From positions 1-59,396 of the forward strand of contig RPFO01001671.1 in assembly GCA_009746045.1 (NCBI GenBank): DNA of 59,396 nt. The letters run 5' to 3'. Made by a program: the position numbers and the translations under genes. Source of the stretch: Mesostigma viride. Taxonomy: Eukaryota > Streptophyta > Mesostigmatophyceae > Mesostigmatales > Mesostigmataceae. The notes beneath the pieces are model-generated. The model made no database searches. It was not told the origin of the DNA and was given only the letters and a program-made list of their open reading frames with translations. Below are positions 16,971-26,700 of this stretch, piece after piece. Position 1 is the stretch's first letter, and every line of letters begins with the position of its first letter.

Positions 16971-18389
16971 ATGTCGCCAGCCGCGCAAAAAGAGAAGTGG
17001 CAGCGCCCTGGATTTTCAGAGGCCACAAAATGGGCAGTGGAGATGGAGGTTTTCGTGGACAAGGAGGAGGAGTACACACACCTGCTGCTGGATGGGCTGA
17101 GAGGGGGCAAGATTTATGTGGACAAGGAGGACCTGCTGGACTTTTACAAGAAAATTTGCTCTGATGGGCTGAAGAACACACGCAACTTTATAGTAGAGCA
17201 GAAGCCCAGGGGGGGCATTTTCCCCCTCTTTTTCGATCTTGATTGCGTGGATGACAAGGACCTGGGAGACGAGGTCGTTGGTGCGTGGCTCCCACTGATG
17301 CAGAAGGTGCTGAGGGAGTGCCTCTCCTCTTCAGTCAACACCTTCATGGTGATATGCAGAGCTCCCTTGAAAACAACCAAGTCGGGGGGCTTGAAGACAG
17401 GCTTCCACGTGCACTTTCCATTTGTGTCAGTGGATAAGCACGCGGCGCTCCTATTGCGCTCCATAATAGTTGAGAAGCTGCACACTGAGCTGGGACCCAG
17501 GCCAGAAAACAACGGCTGGATGGAAGTGATCGACCCATCCGTGCTCCTGGACAACGGCATACGCATACTGTGGAGCTGGAAATGCGAGAGGTGTCCCGAC
17601 TGCTGCAAGGCCGCGAGGCACCTGGAAAAGGAGCACGGGCCGTGCAAGAGGGAATATGTTGACGCCGAGTACTGCAGATGCGACTTCTGTGTGGCCAGGA
17701 AGAACAGGAAGTGTCCGAACTTGTCTTGTCACTACGGGAAAATCCACGAGAACCGCGCGTACCACCCGTGGGGGGAGATGGACGAGAGGGGGGAGGTCAC
17801 GGCTGAGTACACCCAGGAGGAGATCAAGGAGGACCCCATGAAGTTCCTGCAAATGACCTCCGTGCGCTCCTTTGACGGCGCACCTCCCAGTTTGGTGGCG
17901 CAGGTGACCGTCCCGGACTGGTACGACGAGGATACCTGCGTCACTGCAGAGGAGAAGAAGACAAGGAAGCGCAAGAAGGCCGCCAAGCTTAAGTCCGCGG
18001 CGGAGAAAGAAGCGGCAAGGTTTGGGCTACACACAGACGAGAGTGTCGCAACCGACTCCCCCATCCACGCCGCAGTGGAGAAGGCCGTGCGTTCCGTGGC
18101 ATCCACGGGGGTGTCGAGGGTGTACCAGCGCGGGCAAGGGGCGCACGCCGTGTATTCGGCCTGGACCAAACACAGGCACTGTCTGAATGTGGGCAGGGAG
18201 CACGCCAGCAACAATGTGTGGTTCTCCGTTTCGTACCAGGGCATATCCCAGCGCTGCTTTGATGATGGGTGTGCAGGGTATGCCTCGGACCCCTTTCCTA
18301 TACCGGAGGCCTTGTACCCGGTATTGTTTCGCCCCCCATGCCCGACGCGGCTGAGGGTAGAAGCAATCAGACAATGGCGTCGGCGTTAA
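16971..18389 (+). CDS. Archaeo-eukaryotic primase with UL52-like zinc-binding C terminus
   Basis: This is a 472-residue protein. The AEP catalytic motifs are LFFDLDCVD (two metal-binding Asp), KTGFHVHFP (the S/G-x-H motif) and IRILWSWKC (motif III region). Between about residues 200 and 260 there is an inserted Cys-rich patch (CERCPDCC, CRCDFC). Near the C terminus, HCLNVGREHASNNVWFSVSY then CFDDGC is the zinc motif of herpesvirus UL52-type primases. It probably synthesises RNA primers for the helicase at 8474. In most relatives primase and D5 helicase are one polypeptide; here they are separate genes 6 kb apart. Confidence 0.88.
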   Translation: MSPAAQKEKWQRPGFSEATKWAVEMEVFVDKEEEYTHLLLDGLRGGKIYVDKEDLLDFYKKICSDGLKNTRNFIVEQKPRGGIFPLFFDLDCVDDKDLGDEVVGAWLPLMQKVLRECLSSSVNTFMVICRAPLKTTKSGGLKTGFHVHFPFVSVDKHAALLLRSIIVEKLHTELGPRPENNGWMEVIDPSVLLDNGIRILWSWKCERCPDCCKAARHLEKEHGPCKREYVDAEYCRCDFCVARKNRKCPNLSCHYGKIHENRAYHPWGEMDERGEVTAEYTQEEIKEDPMKFLQMTSVRSFDGAPPSLVAQVTVPDWYDEDTCVTAEEKKTRKRKKAAKLKSAAEKEAARFGLHTDESVATDSPIHAAVEKAVRSVASTGVSRVYQRGQGAHAVYSAWTKHRHCLNVGREHASNNVWFSVSYQGISQRCFDDGCAGYASDPFPIPEALYPVLFRPPCPTRLRVEAIRQWRRR

Positions 18390-19175
18390 CGCTGGCCCAG
18401 AAGATCTCGGCTCCTCCGAGGAGGGGGTGGAAAGGGAAGAGATGAGGATCGAATTCACCCACTGGGCGTGTGTTGTACACGGGTGCAAGGCCACGGGAGT
18501 GCACAGCTTGCCAAACTCCGTCAACAGGCACGGTTTGTTCACGAGTGCGACGGGCACATTGCCGTGACTGTATTGATTGCTTACCGCTGATGAATTGGGA
18601 ATAAACATAACGTTTGGACTCTTCAAGAAAGTCTGATCACTATTACTTGGCATGAAAGCAACACAGCGCAGGAACATGTTGTAATAGTAGGAAGAGTGAC
18701 TAGGAAAGTTCATGCCTACCACGTCTCTCGCCATTTCCATACGCGTTTCAAAGGGAGAGTCCATCAGGCTCTTGCGGGCAAACGCGAGACAGTCGTGGAC
18801 CACAAACGCGGTCTTCAGCCCATCACGTGTGATCACACCTTGCAACACCGTACCTTTGAACAGCTTGACCTTGAACGGCGGCATGCGAACGATGTACACG
18901 CCCTTGTCCCAATCGACCAGAGAGCACACAGTCCGGCCACCGCGGATGCGCCCCAGAGCGAGCAAGCAATGTACGCCGGGCGTGAAGTCGCATATCCAAT
19001 ACTTATCCTGTCCCAATTCCTTGGCGACCCCGCTTACACTGTCCGTGTATTGCATGAAAGGGCGAGGGACGTCGTTGGACTTGCACGCGCCCGCCACTGC
19101 CTTGATGACGTCGCCCTCCTCGCGGCGGCTGGCTCTCCGCAGCATCCATGGCCCGATGTGGTGCGCGTCCGCCAT
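18369..19175 (-). CDS. Capping-enzyme/ligase-fold nucleotidyltransferase with degenerate active site
   Basis: Starts at 19175. The fold is suggested by KYWICDFTPGVHCLLAL (motif I region), GGRTVCSLVDWDKGVYIV (motif III region) and TVLQGVITRDGLKTAFVV followed by HDCLAFARKSLMDSPFETR (motif IIIa/IV region). In active guanylyltransferases motif I is K-x-D-G; here the aligned residues are Phe, Thr, Pro, Gly, so the covalent lysine is absent, and the usual D-G-E of motif IIIa is Q-G-V. It is therefore probably a pseudo-enzyme or regulatory subunit. As read, the frame stays open antisense to the primase down to 18027, but one added base in the run 18423-18427 gives a stop at 18369, just inside the primase end. 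Confidence 0.6.
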
Positions 19176-19231
19176 TTAGACCACGAGTATAATGTCCACG
19201 TGCATTTTGATGCGTGTAGAAGCGCACATTA

Positions 19232-22200
19232 CTATGTATAATAGTTTGGAGGGAGCGTCCCTGTTGCCGCTAGTTGACCCCTACTGTTTGCATCAAGGAG
19301 ATCTAGTACAGTCCTTGCCTGAGTAGCCCATCCGTTAACGGCAAAATCCCTCTCTTTCTCAAGCTGTTGAATTTGTCTTTGCATGTCCGCAAGCATGGTT
19401 TCCGCTTGACCCAGCTGCTGGGCCTTTGTCTGCACATCTCCTGTGAGTTTAATGATCCTCTCAGATGCCTCGTGTACGATGCCGTCATGTTTGTCCGCGC
19501 TAACGCCCTCCATGCCCATCGTCTTCCTCAGTTCTTCGTTCTGATCTCTCATAAGCGTGATTTGCTCATGGAGTTTTCGCGCCTCTCCCCGTGTAGCCGC
19601 CACCTCTGCACGTAATTGATCGTTCTCCAGGCCCTTTTTGTTGGTTGCTATAATTCCTGCAGCGAGTGTATCCTCTAACGATCTGAGTTTTCCATCTAAC
19701 ACGGAAATACGGGCTTGGTAATCTTTCTCCATTAGTTGTTTGGCCGCTTCCACTCTCGACTTTTCGCCATTGACTCTTGTAAGGTTCTGAAGCGCCTCAT
19801 TTCGTTGCAATATGATTTGATCCTTCTGGGCGTTCAGATCATTGTACTGTCTCTGGAGTTCCTCTTTGCTTTTGATTGCATCATTGCGTTGAGTTACTGC
19901 TGCATCTCTTTCCCCTGTCATGTCGTTAAATTTTCCTTCCCATGCCTTACTGTCATCAAGGGCTTTTGACAACTGCCTAGCTGCACTATTCAACGCTTCA
20001 CGAGTCTCTTTCGCCTCTTTCTCCAACTTCGCGATCCGCGCAGACGCTTTCTCGATTTCGGCGTCCTTGAGAGCTATTTCAGCTGCGTGTTTTCTCGTCA
20101 ACGTATCCATATTAGCTTGGTGGTTGGCAGCGAGTTGGGCGACGTTCTGTGCGTGTTCCTCAATAAGCCCATCAATCCGCATCTGCTTATTGGTTGCCTC
20201 CGCGATTTGCCTTTGAAGCTCGTGGTTAACACCTTCCATTGCCTGTTTGTGAATTTCCTTCAATACTTGCTTCTCCTGTTCGTGCTTTACCCCGAGATCC
20301 ACAATATTCTGTTCAATCCTTGTGATTGTGTTTGCATCTGCCGCAACCTGTGCTTCAAGGCCTCGAATCTTCTCCTCGTGTTTACCCACCTTCTCCTCGA
20401 GCACGCGGCTCTTTTCCCGCTCATCCTTGATCGTCGCATCCCTGGCCTGCACGTCACGTTGCAGCTGTTCGTTAGCTGCCAATGCCTGAGTCAGCTTTCC
20501 GGACACGGTCGCCAACTCCTCGTCGAGAGCTTTTTTATCTCTTGTGAGCTGTGCCACGTTCCCCTCCTTTTCCGCTATGGTCTTCTCGTGCTGTTGAATT
20601 GTAGCAGCCAAACCATCGTTAGCCGCCCGTGCCTTATCCAATTCGTCCTGTGTGGAAGCCAACTGGGACCTCAGCCCCCCCAATTCTTCCTCTTGCTGTT
20701 TGTTGAGTTTATTCAAGTCGTTGATTTCTTTTGTTTTAGCACCCACGTCGTCTTCGAGATCTTGGATCCGTGTTTTAGCACTGCCCAGCTCGGTGGTCGC
20801 CTTGGTTAATGCGGTGTCTAACTCCCCTTTCTCCCTTGTCAGCGTCGTGATCTGGCGGTCGCGTTCAGTCACGTCCGCCTCGAGAGCTTTCACTTTGCCT
20901 TCGGACGCTTGGATCTCGTCCTTCAGTGTGGTGATAGACTCGTTGGCTTTGTCCACCTCTGCTTGTTTTGCCTCCAGCTCCTTTTTCGCTTGGTCGATGG
21001 TCGCTTGGTGCGCTTTTTGTTCTGCTTCCAGTTTACCTTTCGCCGCTGCTATCTCCGCTTCCAGACCCGCAATCTTGGACTCTTGAGCCTTCAATTCCTC
21101 GTCCTTGTTTTTGATCACCTTGTTTTGGCGCGCTACCTCCTTCTCCGCCTCCTCTAATTCCCGCTTGAGTTTCCCAGCTGCCGTTGTGGCCTTGGAGAGT
21201 TTTTCGCGTGCCGATTTCAACTCTTCATCCCTTGCTGTCACTGCCGCCCCCAACTCGGCGATCTTGGCTGCTTTTTCGGCGTCTAGCACCCGCGCATTCC
21301 TTACCTCTTCCTGTAAACGTTCCAGTTCTGCTTTTTGTTTCTTGTTTTCTTCTTCAGCAGCGGTGATCTTATCTGATAGTGTCTTGTTCTCTCCCTCCTT
21401 CTGTTTTAGTTCTTTGCCAATTTTCTTGGCTTCCTTATTCTTCTCTTTTAATGAATTTTGCAATCCGGACACCTCTTCTTTTAGTTTCCCCGCTTGCTCC
21501 TTTGCCTTCCTGGTCTCTTCGTTTTTCTTCGTCAGCTCCTCCTTGTGTCGTTCCTCCGCCTGTTTGCCCTCAGTCGTCAATGTCTCAACACGGCCGTTTA
21601 ATCCTTTAATATCATTCTTCGCAGTTTCCAAGGCGGCGTCCTTGGTTATTAGCTCCTCTTTCTTCGTCCTCAGCTCCTTTTCCGTCTCGGCCATTTTCTC
21701 CTTTGTTTTCTTGTGCCCGTTTTCCGCGTTGGTCAGCTTGTCCGCCAAGTTCTTTGCCGCATCTTCCTTACTCCTTACATCTGCGGCCAGTGCGGCCTCG
21801 CGATCCTTACCCTTTTGAATCTCTTTCCGTAAAGACTTAGCCTGTTCCTCCTTTGCTTCGAGCTCCTGCTTGGACAGCCCCAATCTGTTCTCCTTGTCCT
21901 TCAATTCATTCTCCTGCTGTATCAACTTCGCTTGAGCCGTTTGGTTGAGTTGCTTTTGTTGTTCCAACTGGCCTTTCGCGGCTGTCAGCTCCTGTGTCGT
22001 CCGTGTCACTCCATCCCTCGCGTTCTGCAGTTCTCCTTCCACCGAACGTAACCTGGCTTCGACCTCGCCCTTCTCATGACGGACCGCCGTCAAGTCTCCG
22101 CGCAACCTTCGCGCGGTCTCAAAGGCACCGGCCAGCTTTTTTTGCCACAAGAGGGTTGTTGCTCTCAGCCCCACCGTCTCGTCCTTCGCAGCCTGTAGCT

Positions 22201-23518
22201 TGGCCTGTACACTTTTTATCTCTTCGGCGTGTCGCGTCCTCTCCTCTTCCGCCGCCGTGACGAGTTCGCTCTGCTTTTTGGTCAACTCCGTCAGTTTTTT
22301 TTCGAGCTCTGACACCTCCTCATCTTTCGCCTTCAACGACTCCTCGTGTCTGCTGACCTCCGCCCGCAATTTTCGCGCCTCCTCCTCCATTCGCGCACTG
22401 CGACTCCGCTCGGACGCGAGTTCAGCCTTCGTGCGATCGAGCTCTGCAGTGAGCTTCGCAACCTTTTCATTGGCCTCCTTAATCTCCTCTTGCGCCTTTT
22501 GAAGACGTTTTAACGTTTCGTCTTGCTCAAGGCTGATCTGATCCAATTTTAAGTTCAGTCCTTTGATCTCTTCGTTCAATGCTTTCTCTTTCTCACGCAG
22601 AAGATTGGACGCTTCTTTCAATTTGGTTTGGGTTTCTGTGTTCTCTTTATTCAGAGCGTCCATCTCCGTTTGTATGACGCGCAATTGATTCTTCTTTTTG
22701 TTCAATGCCTCCAGATTTTTTTTGTGTTGCTCGGAAAGGTCGTCAAACCTCCTCTCGCTGTCTGCCACGTGCCCCTTCTCTATGGCCACTCGCGCGGTCA
22801 GCTCGTCCACCTTTTTCTGCGCGTCTTTAAGCACGGCGGACTTCGCGCGAACAATGGAAAGCATGGTCTTTAAGAGATGTTTCCTCTCTTCTGGCGTCAT
22901 CTGTCTCACCTGCTCCTCCGTTATATTTGTCTCATCAGGGATCGCCGACTCGGGAGAGACGTATGGGATTGCGGGGCGGCCGCGCACGGCAGCAGCATCC
23001 TTCGCATCCATCATTGCAAGAAGTCGTGACCCCACCACTCTGATCATTGACCTCCTCTGTTTCAGCGTCATCTGACTGACCTTGTCATCCGTGAGCGTGG
23101 ACGGGTCTGGCAGATCTGCGGCGGTCATTGCACCATCGTCTATCAAGCGCAATATAGTGCCCTTAAGACGCGCCCTCTTCTCCTCGATACTGCGTTGAGG
23201 CTTGCTGCTGCTCACCGGTGCCGGTTCTGGTACCACTACCGGTTCCACCGCCATACTGACTGGTGGTGCGGCTGCTGACCGTGTTTGTAGTTCTGTACCA
23301 TCCTTTGCGGCATCCGGTTGCGTTTGTTGTCCGTGTGCATTTGATGTGCTATTCAACAGTGATGCAAGAAGTAGAGGCTTGTAGTTGGGTGGTAGCGGTG
23401 TTTTTGGTGCGGTTGCCGGTGCAGGAGTTTGTACGGTTGCCAGTGTCTGGATCGCGGATGGCGTTGTTGTCGCGTCAGGACGCGCCTGCTGTATCGATCC
23501 GGTAGCCACGCCGTCCAT
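19232..23518 (-). CDS. Giant coiled-coil protein
   Basis: A 1428-residue uninterrupted protein. Residues 1 to about 110 are Pro/Ala/Thr-rich and disordered. There follow two short helical modules, each with a Q-M-T.(E/K)(E/Q)R motif (SQMTLKQRRS and RQMTPEERKH, near residues 152 and 209). From about residue 230 to 1400 it is an almost continuous heptad-rich coiled coil dominated by Glu, Lys, Ala, Leu and Gln, similar in composition to myosin tails and tape-measure proteins. No motor head is present. The inferred role is a long structural rod, either in the virion or in the virus factory. No frame break is seen over 4.3 kb. Confidence 0.85.
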   Translation of the reverse strand: MDGVATGSIQQARPDATTTPSAIQTLATVQTPAPATAPKTPLPPNYKPLLLASLLNSTSNAHGQQTQPDAAKDGTELQTRSAAAPPVSMAVEPVVVPEPAPVSSSKPQRSIEEKRARLKGTILRLIDDGAMTAADLPDPSTLTDDKVSQMTLKQRRSMIRVVGSRLLAMMDAKDAAAVRGRPAIPYVSPESAIPDETNITEEQVRQMTPEERKHLLKTMLSIVRAKSAVLKDAQKKVDELTARVAIEKGHVADSERRFDDLSEQHKKNLEALNKKKNQLRVIQTEMDALNKENTETQTKLKEASNLLREKEKALNEEIKGLNLKLDQISLEQDETLKRLQKAQEEIKEANEKVAKLTAELDRTKAELASERSRSARMEEEARKLRAEVSRHEESLKAKDEEVSELEKKLTELTKKQSELVTAAEEERTRHAEEIKSVQAKLQAAKDETVGLRATTLLWQKKLAGAFETARRLRGDLTAVRHEKGEVEARLRSVEGELQNARDGVTRTTQELTAAKGQLEQQKQLNQTAQAKLIQQENELKDKENRLGLSKQELEAKEEQAKSLRKEIQKGKDREAALAADVRSKEDAAKNLADKLTNAENGHKKTKEKMAETEKELRTKKEELITKDAALETAKNDIKGLNGRVETLTTEGKQAEERHKEELTKKNEETRKAKEQAGKLKEEVSGLQNSLKEKNKEAKKIGKELKQKEGENKTLSDKITAAEEENKKQKAELERLQEEVRNARVLDAEKAAKIAELGAAVTARDEELKSAREKLSKATTAAGKLKRELEEAEKEVARQNKVIKNKDEELKAQESKIAGLEAEIAAAKGKLEAEQKAHQATIDQAKKELEAKQAEVDKANESITTLKDEIQASEGKVKALEADVTERDRQITTLTREKGELDTALTKATTELGSAKTRIQDLEDDVGAKTKEINDLNKLNKQQEEELGGLRSQLASTQDELDKARAANDGLAATIQQHEKTIAEKEGNVAQLTRDKKALDEELATVSGKLTQALAANEQLQRDVQARDATIKDEREKSRVLEEKVGKHEEKIRGLEAQVAADANTITRIEQNIVDLGVKHEQEKQVLKEIHKQAMEGVNHELQRQIAEATNKQMRIDGLIEEHAQNVAQLAANHQANMDTLTRKHAAEIALKDAEIEKASARIAKLEKEAKETREALNSAARQLSKALDDSKAWEGKFNDMTGERDAAVTQRNDAIKSKEELQRQYNDLNAQKDQIILQRNEALQNLTRVNGEKSRVEAAKQLMEKDYQARISVLDGKLRSLEDTLAAGIIATNKKGLENDQLRAEVAATRGEARKLHEQITLMRDQNEELRKTMGMEGVSADKHDGIVHEASERIIKLTGDVQTKAQQLGQAETMLADMQRQIQQLEKERDFAVNGWATQARTVLDLLDANSRGQLAATGTLPPNYYT

Positions 23519-23538
23519 GTTATGAATATACGTGCATA

Positions 23539-26536
23539 TTATATTCCTTTCGCTAGACTTGTTAATAAGTTGATTAATTGCGCCTGTTCAGGGGTTGCAG
23601 CATCTAAGTCATCTGTGTCCAACTCGTAGTTGGTGTCCGATCCTCCAGACTCTTTACGTCTGGCCGGATCTGGCGTGCCCCGCGCAGGAAGCGGGGTGTT
23701 TTGTGCATCTATCCAGGATCTTTTATAGAGCGTCGGGTTTTGCGGAGTGTCGAAGTGGTTAATGTAGCGTTTAATAGAGTTAGTTGTGAGTTTGCCATCC
23801 CTGTGTATGACCGCGCCCAAGGAATACTTGTCAATATACTCGTAATTAGGCAGCCCGTCAACAGGGGTGCGTCGCTTAAAGGTCACGCCATCTAAAAAGT
23901 TGTTGTATTGTCCGAGTTGGATGGTAACGTATAGTTACGTTAAATAGTGCCGGAACCTTTTGCCGCCTGAGGCAAATCGGTCCGTAACACTATTTTGCCC
24001 GGAATAACCACTTCCGAGCACCCAAGTTCATTCGGCCGAATGAACTTGGGTGCTCGGAAGTGGTTATTCCGGGCAAAATAGTGTTACGGACCGATTTGCC
24101 TCAGGCGGCAAAAGGTTCCGGCACTATTTAACGTAACTAAAACCTGGCCTCGTGGAGGGGGGACGAAGAGCCCGAGACATCCGCCTAGGCCGCTGAGCAC
24201 GCACCACTAAATGCGCCGGAGCTGCCTCAGTGAGGATTCGAACCCCTGACCTCCAAGGTGCACAGGTTTTAGTTACGTTAAATAGTGCCGGAACCTTTTG
24301 CCGCCTGAGGCAAATCGGTCCGTAACACTATTTTGCCCGGAATAACCACTTCCGAGCACCCAAGTTCATTCGGCCGAATGAACTTGGGTGCTCGGAAGTG
24401 GTTATTCCGGGCAAAATAGTGTTACGGACCGATTTGCCTCAGGCGGCAAAAGGTTCCGGCACTATTTAACGTAACTATCCCGCAATCTCCCATTCGTCTG
24501 GAGGAAAAAGTGTTTGAATGTTTGTTTGCAAATCATGTGCATATCTGGCAAACACTTCACCAGACTGCACGGCATCTAATAAATTTTTTGATGACCGCAC
24601 CACAGTCGCCTTGTAGACCGGGTGGATATTATCAACTCGTCTCTGAAGCTCGTCAAGGTTGTCCACCCCACCAAACGACAGCTTTGGTAGTTTATCTATA
24701 GCTGCATTGAAGGCATTCACATCCGTCGAAGATGTCACGAGTTTGCCATCTAGCGCCCGTTTGATCTTATGTCCTCTTATGGTCCGATCTGACACATACT
24801 CGTAATTAGGCATCCCCTCAACCGGTGTGCGTCGCTTAAATATCATGCCACTCAGATGATTATCAACGTCTGCGCGTTTCATGACCGTGTATGCCACACG
24901 CTCCCATTCAGATTCGGGAAAGAGTTCTTCGATGGATTCTTCCACGTCGTTTCCCCTGTCCCCGTGGGCAATTTCGCCTGCTGATACGGCATCTGTCAAG
25001 TTTTTTGACGATGGCACCATCTCATATTCAAAAGCCATTTTCAAGTTATTCGCAAGTTCATCCAGATTGTCCCCAAAACCAAATGAAACCATTGGCACGG
25101 CGTCTTGAGCCGGCTCTTCTTTTTTTTCGGAGCTCATCACATTCTCGACATCCTGCCCCCCCGCCGTCTCCTTTTTACGTTCTGCCAGTACTCTATTCTT
25201 AATCTGTTCTTTGAGCAATGACTCCTGTCTATCGTTTTCTGCTTTTTTCGATGCGGCTGCCTTTGCATTCTCTTCTGTGACCAAGGTCTCTCGGAAATCG
25301 TCCTCCATCTGCTTCTCACGGTCTGCCTTGATCGTATCCTTCAGCCGTTGAATCTCTTCCTTTTCTGTTTCTGTTGACACCATCGCGTCCCTGTTGCCCA
25401 ACTCTTCGTAGAGTTTATTCAATTTAAATAAAGCATTCGATACCAGAAAAGCTGAGTCCTCTCCTGACGTTGCATTTGGTACATAACCCAACCCCTTCTG
25501 ACCTGGTACGCTCGGGAATGGGTTTTCGTAAAACCATTGATCATCAGAAGAATGTCCAATATGCGCCTCTCCTTTTGATTCGCGCATACTAATTCCATCG
25601 TATATTTCGGCACTCCTCCTCACCCTATCCGCAAGGTTAACCAACCATCGTGCGTCTGGGTGAATGTTTGCCTGGTCTGGGTTCGTAAGTTCCCTAGCAC
25701 TAGGTATTAGTGAGCTGTCCTCGGGGTCCTCGTACCCAAACCCGTGTTTGAACAAGTGCCTGTTGCGGACAATATTGAACCATTTTTCCCCGTGATTTTT
25801 CTTAACATTTTTCAGCCCTTCGTCCTCACGATCTTCTTGCTCCAACTTCACTCTCATGGCATCCGAGTTTGTGTACCAATCGTCGAGCGTCTTTCTTGTG
25901 TTCTCGGCGAGTGCCCGGAGCTTGGGATCTTCCGATTTAATGTTATTAGCTACAAAGTTCTTGGCCTTTTGGAAACTTATCCGAACATTTTCCCTTGTAT
26001 TTTTGTACAAACCCGCGCGGTCTTCATTCGTCATGCCCTTGAGTTCATCATCATCAGCCCAATACTCTTCCCTGTTCTCCCATCGCCCCTCCAGATCACC
26101 CCCCCCCCACCGCTGTCACCCCCCCCTCGTCTTTATCCTTGTTTTGTGACGCGTCGATCCTTTTTTTTGAAAGAGGGGGTGCACCGTCCCCGCCCCTCGC
26201 CCCTCCCATTGTCGATCCAACGACACTGTCTGCGTCGCTTTCGTCGTGAGAAGATGGCGCGCTCTTGCCCGTGCGTTTGCTATTGCTCGACTCCTGTCGT
26301 GCCCGTGGTGCTGGGTAGTTGCTATCCCCTCCGGCCTCGCCTGTCCCGTAGAGCGGTGTGGCGTGTCTTATCTGCTGCTTTATCCACTGCCACTTCTTCA
26401 AGTTGTCGGGGAGGTCCTGTATGAGCCCCGCCTCTTCGTCGGTCGCTGCATCCCCCTTTTGTCGCGCGTTGATGGCTCGCATGATCAACGGTTCTAAATT
26501 CGCCAGCATGCCCTGGAGCATGGAAACGCTAGTCAT
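23539..26536 (-). CDS. Repeat-containing protein gene interrupted by the twin-palindrome element
   Basis: Three blocks read as one gene. Block 1 (26536-26096) ends in a G-rich stretch. The C-run 26099-26108 shifts the frame, and clearly coding sequence (EGRWENREEYWADDDELK) leads into block 2 (ATG 26034 to 24478). The palindrome element 23932-24477 then supplies a stop, and block 3 resumes at 23931. Removing exactly 546 bp restores the frame. The protein carries an internal duplication: LFPESEWE...FKRRTPVEGMPNYEYV in block 2 matches LFPPDEWE (end of block 2) plus FKRRTPVDGLPNYEYI (block 3), and SSKNL.DAV.SGE appears twice. The middle is a charged coiled coil. No known family. As the sequence stands, the product is truncated unless the element is removed from DNA or RNA. 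Confidence 0.65.
23932..24139. repeat. Perfect 208-bp palindrome, copy A
   Basis: Two 104-bp arms meet at 24035/24036 (centre ATTCGGCCGAAT) and match without a mismatch when I read them against each other. The ends are TAGTTACGTTAAATAG and CTATTTAACGTAACTA. It is identical to copy B at 24270-24477. A single strand would fold into a very stable hairpin with no loop. The TA at the edges suggests a TA-targeting (mariner-like) inverted-repeat element. Confidence 0.9.
24140..24269 (-). other. Spacer between palindromes with tRNA-like (pol III B-box) sequence
   Basis: The 130-bp spacer begins AAACCTG and ends CAGGTTT, an inverted pair. On the minus strand it contains GGTTCGAATCC (24244-24234), a perfect B-box/T-loop sequence, preceded by GGAGGTCAGG, which looks like the variable region of a tRNA 3' half, and followed by an acceptor-like CTGAGGCA. 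I could not complete a cloverleaf: no 5' acceptor strand GCCTCAG or convincing D-arm lies upstream. It is best called a tRNA 3'-half relic or a tRNA-derived mobile element core. Confidence 0.5.
24270..24477. repeat. Perfect 208-bp palindrome, copy B
   Basis: Arms meet at 24373/24374 and match perfectly; the sequence is the same as copy A. On the minus strand its first bases (TAG) create the stop codon that ends block 2 of the interrupted gene. Copies A and B plus the spacer form a composite of 546 bp, a multiple of three. Confidence 0.9.
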
Positions 26537-26700
26537 GCGAACTTATTGATGTAAACGCAGATAATCTATGCACTCCACGCGCACACGAGCGAGCGAGACC
26601 GCGTCCCGCGAACTGACAGAAGAGACACGAGGGACAGAGTGGACGATTGCCAAAATTTATCTACTCGTACACATTGAGACTCGGCACACCTCGGGACGCT

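Noticed and set aside
18027-18368. Apparent continuation of the nucleotidyltransferase-fold gene antisense to the primase
   Set aside because: The continuation runs opposite to conserved primase sequence, and a one-base correction at 18423-18427 gives a natural stop at the primase end.
24140-24269. A complete tRNA gene, or a permuted tRNA gene
   Set aside because: The T-arm is good, but I could not pair an acceptor or D-arm on either side in either order.
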